64,000 bases of DNA. Origin: Sphingomonas gilva. GTDB taxonomy: Bacteria > Pseudomonadota > Alphaproteobacteria > Sphingomonadales > Sphingomonadaceae. The notes beneath the pieces are model-generated. The model searched no databases and was not told the origin of the DNA. It was given only the letters and a program-made list of their open reading frames with translations. The DNA is taken from assembly GCF_003515075.1 (NCBI RefSeq), contig NZ_QWLV01000001.1, positions 248,001 through 312,000 on the forward strand. Direction: 5' to 3'. The position numbers and the translations under genes are program-made. Position 1 is the first letter of the stretch, and the number at the start of each line of letters is the position of its first letter. Positions 54,340 to 62,873 of the stretch are shown one piece after another.

Positions 54340-56304
54340 TTACCTGGCCGGCGCTATTTCCATCCAGGCCGGCCCCGAGGCGTGCGCCCGAACCTGCACG
54401 CGCTGGGCGTCCGGTCGCGGATCGAGATCGGCGGGAACCCCTTCGAAGCGCACGACGAAGCCATCGGGATATGCGTGCGCCGGCACATACAGGTCGGTCG
54501 CGCCGCCGATGTCCGCGTCGGCGCGCCATTCCGCCCGGAAGACGCCGGTCCCGCGGTCGAAGCGCACCGCGCCCAGCCGCCCCTGCGCGCGCCGCACATA
54601 GGGGCGGCTGAAGCCCGCGATCGCCCGCCCGCCCGCGTTCGCGTCGGCCGGATCGTCCTGCTGGTCGCGCGAGAAGATCGACAGGTCCTCCTGGTTCCAG
54701 CCGTCGCCGATGCGCAGGTCGTTGCGGTTGGACGCGGTGTAGTTCCACTGCGTCGAATGCAGCCCGAGCGCGTCCATCGCGTCGTACATCAGCGACAGCG
54801 CCGCCTCATGCTGCCCCCAGACATCGCGTTCGCCCCGCGCCCAGGCGTCATAGGGCTCGCCCTCGGACAGATCGTAGGGGATGCCGAACTCGCCGATCAG
54901 CGTGGGCGCCCCCCCATCGGCGAAGGTCGCGCTCTCCTCGGCGAAGCTGTCGAGCTGACGCCGGTAGCGCGCGCCGATCGCCTCCAGCCCGCGTTCGGCG
55001 GCGCCGGTGGCCGCGTCGCGATGATCCGCCGGGTCGAAGCGCTTCAGATAGAGCATGCCCATATCGTACCAGTGGCTGGCGTTGACCGTGCGATCGGGCA
55101 GATCGGCGGGAAAGCGACGCCCGGCGACATGCGCGAAGACGTCCATCTCGGCGAACAGCGACCAATCGGGCTGATGCCGTCGGATGGTGTCGGCGACCTT
55201 ATGATAGAAAGGGCGATAGACGTCCTCGGTCGGATCGATCGCGGCGAGCGTGTCGCTGCCGGCGGCGACGGCCCGGCCGTCGTCGATGCGGTACAGCCCC
55301 GCCGCCTCGAACGGGCATTCGGCGCCCTCGCGCCAGATCGAGACTTGGTTCGCGTTGAAGGTGCGGGTGCCGGTCGGCACCGCCGCGCCCGAGGCGTCGC
55401 GGGTGAGGAGCGGCACCGTCACGGTCATTCCGCGCGCCATCGCCATCGCGTCGAGCGGCGCGAGCGCGGGGCCGATCCGCGGCCGCTCCGGGTTCTCGGC
55501 CGAGGGCGCGAGATGGCGATAGGCGATCGGCTGGCCGACCCAGCCGAGGCTGGGCTCGTTGAGCGTGTCGAAGCCGAGCACATGCGGCATGTCCGCCAGC
55601 CGCCGGGCGACCTGGTCCACCGCGCCGAGATAATGGCCCTGCAGGAAATCCTGCACGTTCTCGCCGCCGATGGCGAAGTTCGGCGTCACCCGCCGCCCCG
55701 CCCAGAACAGCGTCCACATGACGCCGTTGGCGGGCAGGCGGTAGTTGGAGCCCCAGCTCATCTGCGGATAGGCGGCCTGGCGGCGCTCGCCGCTGGCGTA
55801 ATCGTAGCGCGCCTGCATCACATGCGCGGCGTCGGCGGCGTCGAACCGGGTGAAGTCGAGCCCGACCGCCTCGAAGGTCCAGCCCGGCGCGCCGTCGCCG
55901 CCGGACATGCGGCTCCACACGTCCTGATGGAAATCGACGAACAGGTAGAGGCCGTGCTCGCCCGCCTTGCGCGCCACTTCGGCGAAATAATCGAGATAGG
56001 CGGCATCGTAGATGCCCGGCCCGGCATGCTCGACCGCTTCCCAGGTGGTCAGCAGCCGCAGTGTGTTGAAGCCCCAATGGGCGATGCGGCCGAGATGCTC
56101 GTCAGCCTCTTCGATCGGGAAGGGACGCCCGATGAAGGAGACGTCGCGATGGTCGGCGAAATCGCCCGGGAACTGCGTGCCGCCGTGCGGATACGGCACC
56201 TTGCTGTCGCCGCCCAGATTGACCCCGCGCAACATCACCTGTCCGCCATGCGCGTCGAGGAACAGCGGTCCGTGCCGACGGACGCGAGAGAGCATGCTGG
56301 GCAT
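54340..56304 (-). CDS. Glycoside hydrolase family 5 protein, endoglycoceramidase/steryl-glucosidase-like
   Basis: 654 aa with no signal peptide, so it is cytosolic. The GH5 TIM barrel covers residues 20-560, with VMLRGVNLGGDSK, WGFNTLRLLTTWEA and LFVDFHQDVWSRM. The acid/base is Glu250 (FDTLNEPSLGW) and the nucleophile Glu472 (TLIGEFGIPYD). STQWNYTASNRNDLRIGDGW then NQEDLSIFSRD is typical of endoglycoceramidase-related enzymes that cut sugars from lipids or sterols. A beta-sandwich C-terminal domain follows. The substrate is probably a hydrophobic glycoside. Confidence 0.9.
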   Translation of the reverse strand: MPSMLSRVRRHGPLFLDAHGGQVMLRGVNLGGDSKVPYPHGGTQFPGDFADHRDVSFIGRPFPIEEADEHLGRIAHWGFNTLRLLTTWEAVEHAGPGIYDAAYLDYFAEVARKAGEHGLYLFVDFHQDVWSRMSGGDGAPGWTFEAVGLDFTRFDAADAAHVMQARYDYASGERRQAAYPQMSWGSNYRLPANGVMWTLFWAGRRVTPNFAIGGENVQDFLQGHYLGAVDQVARRLADMPHVLGFDTLNEPSLGWVGQPIAYRHLAPSAENPERPRIGPALAPLDAMAMARGMTVTVPLLTRDASGAAVPTGTRTFNANQVSIWREGAECPFEAAGLYRIDDGRAVAAGSDTLAAIDPTEDVYRPFYHKVADTIRRHQPDWSLFAEMDVFAHVAGRRFPADLPDRTVNASHWYDMGMLYLKRFDPADHRDAATGAAERGLEAIGARYRRQLDSFAEESATFADGGAPTLIGEFGIPYDLSEGEPYDAWARGERDVWGQHEAALSLMYDAMDALGLHSTQWNYTASNRNDLRIGDGWNQEDLSIFSRDQQDDPADANAGGRAIAGFSRPYVRRAQGRLGAVRFDRGTGVFRAEWRADADIGGATDLYVPAHAYPDGFVVRFEGVPADLDPRPDAQRVQVRAHASGPAWMEIAPAR

Positions 56305-56324
56305 GCGATTAACCGATATTTCCT

Positions 56325-56430
56325 GGCCGCTCGTCCTGGGGAGGGACCGAGCGTGGCGAAGGCCCGCCTCGAAGGATCCTTCGAGACGCCGCTTCGACTT
56401 CGCTCAGCGGCTCCTCAGGATGAGCGGTGA
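56325..56430. repeat. Palindromic intergenic repeat, family D copy 2
   Basis: GCTCGTCCTGGGGAGGG, CGAGCGTGGCGAAGG, TCGAAGGATCCTTCGA and CTCCTCAGGATGAGCGG, as at 45400-45510. Lies between GH5 and the first oxygenase stop. Confidence 0.7.
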
Positions 56431-56438
56431 GCGTCAAC

Positions 56439-57311
56439 TCAACCAGCCCGCCTGGGGATGATCCCCAGCCGCTCGGCGCGCTCGCGCCATTCCATCCCCA
56501 TCTCGGGCCAGGGCTCGGGCTCGGGCATCCTGCCGCCCTCGAGCGGCCACACCACCGGCGTCGCGCCGCCGTCGATCACATCGCCGATGGCGATGCCGTC
56601 GCGGTCGACCGATGGATGTGGCCGCTCTCCCCCGCGGTGCGAGCCGTCGGCGAAATAGATCGCGGTGTAGACCCGCCGCGTGCGGTCCGAGCGGTTGGCC
56701 TTGGCCATGTGCGTGGTGAAGCCGTGGTGGAAGATCACGTCGCCGGGCTCGCAATGGACGAACACCGGCGGGGTGTCGGCGTAGCGTTCTTCGAGCCGCT
56801 TGCCGTCGCCGGGCGTGCCGAAGATGTCGATGAACTCGGCCTCGCCCTTGTGCGATCCGGGAACATAGCCCATGCAGCCGGTTTCATCGCTGGTCGCGGC
56901 GAAGGGAATCCACACGGTCGCGGTGTCGGCTTCGGCGATCGGCCAATAGGGCTGGTCCTGATGCGCCTCGGTCTCGCGCCCGCCCGCTTCCTTGTAGAGC
57001 GCCTGATCGTGCCACAGCCGCACCTTGTTCGCGCCGAGCAGCGCGGCGGTTAGCTCGCCGATCTTCGGGTGGAAGGTGAGGGGGCGGACCGCCGGGAAAT
57101 CCTCCCAGATATACTGGCACTGCATGAAGCTCTGCTCGTAGGGCGACTTCTCGTCGAGCCTGCGGGTGTCGCCCGCCTTGCGCGAGGCGACCGCCTCGTC
57201 CACCGCCTCCCCGTACCGCGCCAGCTCCTCGGCGCTCAGCACGCCGGGCACATGGACGAAGCCGTCGCGGCGGAACGCCGCCGCATAGCCGGCCAGTTCC
57301 CCGGCGTTCAC
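56439..57311 (-). CDS. Phytanoyl-CoA dioxygenase-family oxygenase, paralogue 1
   Basis: 290 aa Fe(II)/2-oxoglutarate-dependent oxygenase. Iron ligands are the His and Asp of EAHQDQPYW and the distal His of FHHGFTTHMAKAN. The 2-oxoglutarate Arg is probably in RRVYTAIYF. Starts AAFRRDGFVHVPGVLSAEEL. It hydroxylates a carbon next to a carboxyl or CoA group in known members. The GTG start overlaps the stop of the next upstream oxygenase (GTGA). Related by family to the other two, but low identity in parts. Confidence 0.92.
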   Translation of the reverse strand: MNAGELAGYAAAFRRDGFVHVPGVLSAEELARYGEAVDEAVASRKAGDTRRLDEKSPYEQSFMQCQYIWEDFPAVRPLTFHPKIGELTAALLGANKVRLWHDQALYKEAGGRETEAHQDQPYWPIAEADTATVWIPFAATSDETGCMGYVPGSHKGEAEFIDIFGTPGDGKRLEERYADTPPVFVHCEPGDVIFHHGFTTHMAKANRSDRTRRVYTAIYFADGSHRGGERPHPSVDRDGIAIGDVIDGGATPVVWPLEGGRMPEPEPWPEMGMEWRERAERLGIIPRRAG

Positions 57312-58123
57312 GGCTGCCGGCCTCCCTCGAGGATGCGAAACTGGCGCTCGGGATCGTCCTGCGGGATGCGCTGGCCGCCCTTGATCGCCTCGGCGCCGTC
57401 GGGCGCATATTGCAGGATGTACGCCTTGCGCACCGTTCCCGCCTTCAGATTGGGGCCGGTGCGATGCGGCGCGAGCGAGGAGAAGACGATCACGTCGCCG
57501 CGCTTCGCCGCCGCCGGCACCGCCTCGGGCACGTCCTCCAGGCATTTGAGGCCGATCGGCGTCACCCAATGTTCGAGCGTGCCGAGCTTGTGCATGCCCG
57601 GCGCGATCCAGGGGCAGCCATTCTCGACATCGACATCGACCAGCGGGATCCAGAAGGTCAGATATTGCTGGGGCTCGACGAAGGTATAGCCATTGTCCTG
57701 GTGCCACGGGAATTCCTGCGGCTTGCCCGATTTCTTGTAGACCGACTGGTCCCAATAGAGCCGGACATCGTCGCCGATCAGATCGTGGCAGACATCGGCG
57801 ATGGCGGGGTGCCCGGCGAACGCGCGCAGCACGTTCGATTTCTTGACGATGTGCCCGGTGAAGGTGATCGCGTCGGCCGAAGAGATGTCGTTCTCGCCCT
57901 CGCTGGCGCGCAGCAGCCGCTCATGCTCGCGCTCCAGCGGATCGATCGCCGCCTCGACCGCGTCGAGCTCGGCCTGGGTGAAGGCGTCCTCCAGCACGAA
58001 GAAACCGGCTTCGTCGAACTGGCGCTTCTGCTCGGGGGTGACGCGGCGCAGCCGGTCGGGCGCGCCCTCCTGCCAGGCGAAGGCGCGGTTTTCGGGATGG
58101 ATGCGATAGGCGGGGGCGGTCAT
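57308..58123 (-). CDS. Phytanoyl-CoA dioxygenase-family oxygenase, paralogue 2
   Basis: 271 aa. Iron ligands are in FPWHQDNGYTF and the distal His in SSLAPHRTGPN; the Arg is likely in VRKAYILQYAP. N-terminus TPEQKRQFDEAGFFVLEDAF. It starts with the ATG overlapping the stop of paralogue 3 by four bases. Together with its neighbours it forms a translationally coupled set. Confidence 0.92.
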   Translation of the reverse strand: MTAPAYRIHPENRAFAWQEGAPDRLRRVTPEQKRQFDEAGFFVLEDAFTQAELDAVEAAIDPLEREHERLLRASEGENDISSADAITFTGHIVKKSNVLRAFAGHPAIADVCHDLIGDDVRLYWDQSVYKKSGKPQEFPWHQDNGYTFVEPQQYLTFWIPLVDVDVENGCPWIAPGMHKLGTLEHWVTPIGLKCLEDVPEAVPAAAKRGDVIVFSSLAPHRTGPNLKAGTVRKAYILQYAPDGAEAIKGGQRIPQDDPERQFRILEGGRQP

Positions 58124-58923
58124 GCGGCCTCGGCTTGGCTGCGCCGGACGGGGATCCAGCGGTTGACGGGGGCGAGCTGCGCCGCGACGTCGGCGCCGAT
58201 CGGTCGCGTGCCGGCGCGGGCATAGTGATAGACCATCGCCGCGCGCCGCTCGTCGGCGACATTGTCGGTCGACATGTGCATCAGGTAGCTGTGGAAGAAG
58301 AGCACATCGCCGGGCTCCATCAGCGCCGGCTCGCGCGCGCTGTCGTCCTCGCTGACGATCTCGGTATAGGCGCGGTTGGCCGCCGGCCGCCTGTCGGGCA
58401 CATGCTCGTGGATCGGCCCCCGGTGCGATCCGGGCAGCACCCACAGGCAGCCGTTTTCGAGCGTCGCGCGGCTGAGTGCCAGCCACACCCCGACCTGCGG
58501 CTGGCGATCGAAGCGGAAATAATAGCTGTCCTGATGCCAGGGCTGGCCGATCACGCCCGGGTTCTTGAAGATGAACTGGCTCTGGAAGCAGTCGAGATCG
58601 GGGCCGAGCAGGTCCGCGACCACATCGGCGACGGCGTCGCATTCCGCGATCCTGCGCGTCATGCCCTCGGCATGGCAGTTGAACACCTTGGCGATGCGGT
58701 CCTCGGGATTGACCGCGCTCGGGCTTGGCTCCTTTTCGGGGAAGATCGCATAGTCCGGACCGGCCTGGTACAGCGTCTCGCCCGGATGCCGCTCGGGCGG
58801 ATTGGCGCGGATACGCGCGATCACCTCATCCTCGACCGCCTTCGCCTCGGCGGGAGAGATCAGGCCGCGAATCACGAAGAAACCCTTCTCGTTCCATGCC
58901 GCGCGGCGTTCGTCGACCGTCAT
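58120..58923 (-). CDS. Phytanoyl-CoA dioxygenase-family oxygenase, paralogue 3
   Basis: 267 aa. Iron ligands in QPWHQDSYYF and the distal His in HSYLMHMSTDN; the Arg is in ERRAAMVYHYA. N-terminus MTVDERRAAWNEKGFFVIRG. It is the first of the three in transcription order, with AAGGAG before the ATG and an AT-rich region (58934-58985) as the probable promoter. Substrate unknown. Confidence 0.92.
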   Translation of the reverse strand: MTVDERRAAWNEKGFFVIRGLISPAEAKAVEDEVIARIRANPPERHPGETLYQAGPDYAIFPEKEPSPSAVNPEDRIAKVFNCHAEGMTRRIAECDAVADVVADLLGPDLDCFQSQFIFKNPGVIGQPWHQDSYYFRFDRQPQVGVWLALSRATLENGCLWVLPGSHRGPIHEHVPDRRPAANRAYTEIVSEDDSAREPALMEPGDVLFFHSYLMHMSTDNVADERRAAMVYHYARAGTRPIGADVAAQLAPVNRWIPVRRSQAEAA

Positions 58924-58937
58924 CGCGATCTCCTTTC

Positions 58938-58966
58938 ATGCAATGATAATATATCTATTTCTGCAT
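58938..58966 (-). promoter_or_regulatory. AT-rich promoter/operator candidate of the oxygenase operon
   Basis: ATGCA and TGCAT are inverted and separated by 19 AT-rich bases that include TATATT and TATCAT on the minus strand. The composition is very different from the GC-rich surroundings. It could bind a GntR-type dimer. Inferred. Confidence 0.4.
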
Positions 58967-58989
58967 TAAAAGAAGTTTTTCGATCTATT

Positions 58990-60372
58990 TTAGCTTGCCG
59001 GGCTTGGGTTGAGCATGTCCGGTTCAGCGCGCTGGCGCGCCGCGAGCTGTTCGACGATGCTTTCATGGGTGCCCTTGCGCAGCGGGTAGAGCAGCATGAA
59101 GAGAGCGCCCAATGCGGTGCCGATCGCGGGCAAGACGACGATGATCCATTTCAGCCCGGCGAGCGTCTCCGGCGACTGGGCGACGTTCGCCCGATAGCCG
59201 ACCCAGTCGAACAGCACGCCGAACAATCCGGTGCCGACGCCCAGCGCGACCTTCAGGAAGAACTGGAACAGGCCGAAGATGAAGGATTCGGTGCGGACGC
59301 CCGTCCGCCACTCGCCATATTCGATCGTGTCGGGGAGCATCGACCAGAAGGTGAAGGACAGCCCCAGCGCGCCGACGCTCTGCACGGTCAGCCAGGCCGT
59401 CATCGCCCCGGTCGAACGGATGTCGACCAAGGCGAAGAACGCCAGGCAGGCGAGGCCCCAAAGGCTGGCCGCGAACCACACGTTGCGCTTGCCGATGAAC
59501 TTGGTGACCCACACCCAGGCGGGGATCGCGACCAGGCCGACGATCGACATCGCGGCGTAGGCGTCGCCGACCGCGGCCGCATCGTTCAGATAATATCGGA
59601 AATAGTAGATCATCGCGTCGCCGACCGCGACCGCGCCGATGAACGCGACGCAGGTGCACAGGATCAGCACCCAGAAGGCCCGGTTGGGGGCGATCGCGCG
59701 CCAGTGACCGGCGAAGCCGAGCTTGGGCTCCTCGGTCTCCGGCTCTTCGGGCTCGCGGACGATATAGTAGACGAGCGGATAGATCGCGGTGGCGACCACC
59801 GCGAACGCGACTGCGGCCCAGGTGAAGCCCTCGGCGCTGTTCACCGCGCCGCCGAAGCGGGTCACCAGGGGCAAGGTGCACAGGGAAACGGTGCTCGCCG
59901 CCAGCACGCCGAATATCATCCGGTAGCCCGCGATGGTCGAGCGCTCGTCAGAGCTGCTGGTCAGCCGCGCGTTGAGCGAGGTGTAGGGGATGGTGACCGC
60001 TGTATAGGCGAAGCGGAAGATGATGTGGCTCAGCATCATCCACAGCGTCAGCCACAGCCCTTCGATCGGCGGCCGCCAATAGAGCAGGACGAACGACAGC
60101 GCGAGCGGCACGCAGCCGAAGAGGATGTAGGGCCGGTAGCGGCCGCGCCTGGTTCGCGTCCGGTCGGCGATGCTCCCCATCACCGGATCGGCGAGCGCAT
60201 CGACGATCGAGGCGATCATGTAGATCAGCCCCGCCGTCGCCGCCGACAGCCCGACCGCGTCGGTATAGAAGAACATGAGGAAGATCGACATGCTCTGCCA
60301 GTAGAGGTTGCTGGCATAGTCCCCGAGGGTGAAGCCGATCTTCTTCGCGGTGCTGAGCTTGTGCTCGGCCAT
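58990..60372 (-). CDS. GPH-family sugar/cation symporter (MelB-like)
   Basis: 460 aa with twelve membrane helices. Motifs typical of the glycoside-pentoside-hexuronide group: KIGFTLGDYASNLYWQSMSI, DALADPVMGSIADRTRTRRG and YRPYILFGCVPLALSF. SMLPDTIEYGEWRTGVR is the conserved later loop. It should carry a sugar or glycoside inward with H+ or Na+. Coupled with the downstream oxygenase genes by only 67 bases and with the upstream esterase by four bases. Confidence 0.93.
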   Translation of the reverse strand: MAEHKLSTAKKIGFTLGDYASNLYWQSMSIFLMFFYTDAVGLSAATAGLIYMIASIVDALADPVMGSIADRTRTRRGRYRPYILFGCVPLALSFVLLYWRPPIEGLWLTLWMMLSHIIFRFAYTAVTIPYTSLNARLTSSSDERSTIAGYRMIFGVLAASTVSLCTLPLVTRFGGAVNSAEGFTWAAVAFAVVATAIYPLVYYIVREPEEPETEEPKLGFAGHWRAIAPNRAFWVLILCTCVAFIGAVAVGDAMIYYFRYYLNDAAAVGDAYAAMSIVGLVAIPAWVWVTKFIGKRNVWFAASLWGLACLAFFALVDIRSTGAMTAWLTVQSVGALGLSFTFWSMLPDTIEYGEWRTGVRTESFIFGLFQFFLKVALGVGTGLFGVLFDWVGYRANVAQSPETLAGLKWIIVVLPAIGTALGALFMLLYPLRKGTHESIVEQLAARQRAEPDMLNPSPAS

Positions 60373-60375
60373 GCC

Positions 60376-61941
60376 TTATTCTCCCGCCCTGCGCATCGTG
60401 GCCGCCTGCTCGACCGCATCGAGCCGCGCCTGGCTCGCGTCGCTGCCCGCCTCCGCGCCCGTCGCGCCGAAGCGCAGCAGCGGATCGCCCACGGCCTGGC
60501 GCGGCCATGCCGGCAACCCGGCGCCGTTGGGGTCGCCCGTCGCGGCGAAGTTGGTGAAGTAATCGCCCATCAGCCGCGCGGTCTCGCGGTCGCTGGGCCC
60601 CGCGCTGTCGGGCAGGTTGCCGAACAGATAGGCGAGCTCGGAGGCGTGCGCCGCGCCCTTGCGCCCGGCGCGGTCGGCCTCGGCGACATGGTCGAAGATG
60701 TAGCGCCAGGCCGGCGCGCCGTGCCCCGCCATGATCCGGGCGTAGCCGCGCGCCGCTTCGGTGAACATGAAGTCGTCGATCAGCCCGAAGCCGGGCGGAT
60801 CGCCATAGGCGCGTTCGAGCAGCGCCATCGCCGCATTGCTCGATCGCGCGCGGACCAGGTCCATCATCACCGGCGCATAGGATTCCTCGCTGAGCTCGGC
60901 GCTGGTCGATCCGATGATGTAGGGGATCCTCGGCACCGCGACGCTCGAAAAGCGCTCGATCGGATCGGCGACGACGCTGTGGCCGTCGATCACCGGCCCG
61001 GCGAAGATCTCGCCCTGCAGATCCCACATCGCCAGCCCGCCCTGCACCTTGTCAGCGGGGAGCGCGCGCAGAGCGGCGGCGTCGGGCTGCTGCAGCCCGG
61101 CCTTGGCGGCGAAGCCGACCCCGGCGAACTGGGCGGACGTGCGGCCGGGCCGGTCGACGTCGATCCGCGCGAAACGCTCGCGATTGGCGCCGGACATGAC
61201 GATCGCCTTGTCGAACAGCCCCTCCGCCATCGGCGAGGCGACGAGGAAGTTGACCGCCGATCCGCCCGCCGATTCGCCGAAGATCGTCACGTTCGCCGGA
61301 TCGCCGCCGAACGCCGCGGCGTTGGCCTTCACCCATTGGAGCGCGGCGATCATGTCGAGGAACGCGAAGTTCGCATGCGGCCTGCCGCCCGCCTCCCTGG
61401 TCAGCGCCGGATGCGCGAAGAAGCCGAAGCGGCCGAGCCGGTAGTTGAAGCTGACCAGCAGCACGCCGCGCCTGGCCAGAGCGGCGCCGTCCAGCACCGG
61501 CGAATTGCTCGATCCGGCGACGAAGCTGCCGCCGTGGATCCACACCATGACCGGGAGACGGGGGCGCGGGGCGCCGCCTTCTCCCGGCGATCCGGCAGCG
61601 GCCCCTTCGGGCCGCCACAGGTTGAGCGTCAGGCAATCCTCGTCCATCGGCTGGGTCGATGGCGTCGCGTCGCCCGGGAAGCGCACCTGCGGGCAATCAT
61701 TGCCGAAGGCGGCGGCGACGCGAACCCCCTGCCAGCGCGGCGCGGGTTCGGGTGGCCGCCAGCGCAGCGGCCCGACCGGCGGGGCGGCATAGGGAATGCC
61801 GACAAAGCCCTCGACCCCATCGCCGGCGCGTCCTTCCAGCGTTCCGGCGGGGGCGGCGACGGCGACGGGACGGCCTTCGATCGAGCGGGCGTGCAGCGGG
61901 GCGGTCATCAGCATCAGTAGGGCAAGGGCCAGCCGGCGCAT
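60376..61941 (-). CDS. Type-B carboxylesterase/lipase, exported
   Basis: 521 aa. Signal peptide to about residue 19 (LALALLMLMTAPLHA). Oxyanion hole WIHGGSF (136-140), catalytic Ser224 in FGESAGGSAVN, and the His region GAAHASELAYLFGN. EDCLTLNLWRP is the family signature near residue 101. It would cleave ester bonds in the periplasm. The ATG overlaps the stop of the TIM-barrel gene. Confidence 0.93.
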   Translation of the reverse strand: MRRLALALLMLMTAPLHARSIEGRPVAVAAPAGTLEGRAGDGVEGFVGIPYAAPPVGPLRWRPPEPAPRWQGVRVAAAFGNDCPQVRFPGDATPSTQPMDEDCLTLNLWRPEGAAAGSPGEGGAPRPRLPVMVWIHGGSFVAGSSNSPVLDGAALARRGVLLVSFNYRLGRFGFFAHPALTREAGGRPHANFAFLDMIAALQWVKANAAAFGGDPANVTIFGESAGGSAVNFLVASPMAEGLFDKAIVMSGANRERFARIDVDRPGRTSAQFAGVGFAAKAGLQQPDAAALRALPADKVQGGLAMWDLQGEIFAGPVIDGHSVVADPIERFSSVAVPRIPYIIGSTSAELSEESYAPVMMDLVRARSSNAAMALLERAYGDPPGFGLIDDFMFTEAARGYARIMAGHGAPAWRYIFDHVAEADRAGRKGAAHASELAYLFGNLPDSAGPSDRETARLMGDYFTNFAATGDPNGAGLPAWPRQAVGDPLLRFGATGAEAGSDASQARLDAVEQAATMRRAGE

Positions 61942-62873
61942 CAGCCGGCCCGCCCGGCGACGGCCGCTTCGGCTTGCGCGAAGCAATCGCGCGCAACCTC
62001 GATCAGGAAGGCGGATTCGGTCCAGCGGTCGCTTTCCTCGCGCGGCTCGCCGTCGGGGCCGGGCACCATCTTGGGATAGAAGGCGCGCGCGGGCAGCAAT
62101 TCGGGATGGACCGCGAAATAGTCGCCCGGCTCCGCACCCCGCAGGAAGCCTGCGAAGCTCGCCGTCCACATGCGCTTGTAATAGTCGAGGTGCCGCGCCT
62201 CGGCGGGGTCGCTCGCGGTCAGCTGCCCGAAGGCGTTGGAGGAGACGCGCAGGTGCATGAAGCGCGTGCGCTCGAACACGGGGCGCATCCTGTCGAACTT
62301 CATGTCCATGTCGCCATAGGTCAGCTCGTGCCCGATATACCAATGGCCGAAATCGCCGTTGAAGCGAAGCTCTGGCAGGCGTTCGACCAGATCGAGCGTG
62401 CGCTTGATGTCCTGCGTCATCGTCGCGCGGTGGGTCTCGAGATAGATCGGGTGGTCGAGCGCCTGCGACGTTTCGAGCATGGCCTCGGCGAGCCGCGCCA
62501 TCTCGTCATCATCCTCGAAGCCGTCGCCGAGCTGCACCGTCGAGCAGTCGCACCCCGCATCGCGCCACCTCGTCGCCTGCTCGCGCATCTGGTCGACGTC
62601 GCGGAAGATGCGCATCAGCCCCGTGGGGATCAGCCCCGCATCGATCGCCGCCTGCGGCTCCAGCGTCTGGATCGCCTCATATCCGGCCGCCTTGAGCGCC
62701 GCATAGATCTCCGCGCGTTCGCCTCGCGGGCCGGCCGACCAGTCGGGCAGCTCGGCCGGCGTCAGGAAGCTGACGCCCGCGAGCAGCCGCGGCGCCCGCG
62801 CGCCGCCGTCGCCCGTGTTCGCCGGCTCAGAAGGCAAGGTCGAGCGCGACGCCGATGATCCGGCGCGATTCAT
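61941..62873 (-). CDS. Sugar-phosphate isomerase/epimerase-like TIM-barrel protein
   Basis: 310 aa of the xylose-isomerase-like (AP endonuclease 2) family. Metal-binding positions are likely the Glu in YLETHRATM and residues in RFNGDFGHWYIGHE and MHLRVSSNAFGQL. The first 30 residues are low in family features; a TTG at 62837 or the ATG at 62873 could be the start, and the latter overlaps the TonB receptor by 47 bases. Cytosolic. Likely handles the sugar or a derived acid. Confidence 0.85.
   Translation of the reverse strand: MNRAGSSASRSTLPSEPANTGDGGARAPRLLAGVSFLTPAELPDWSAGPRGERAEIYAALKAAGYEAIQTLEPQAAIDAGLIPTGLMRIFRDVDQMREQATRWRDAGCDCSTVQLGDGFEDDDEMARLAEAMLETSQALDHPIYLETHRATMTQDIKRTLDLVERLPELRFNGDFGHWYIGHELTYGDMDMKFDRMRPVFERTRFMHLRVSSNAFGQLTASDPAEARHLDYYKRMWTASFAGFLRGAEPGDYFAVHPELLPARAFYPKMVPGPDGEPREESDRWTESAFLIEVARDCFAQAEAAVAGRAG

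Noticed and set aside
58135..61920. A plus-strand open frame of more than 1,200 codons opposite the catabolic genes
   Set aside because: It is an artefact of high GC content: it lies antisense to genes with clear catalytic motifs and its composition (His, Arg, Ala, Gly-rich) has no family pattern.
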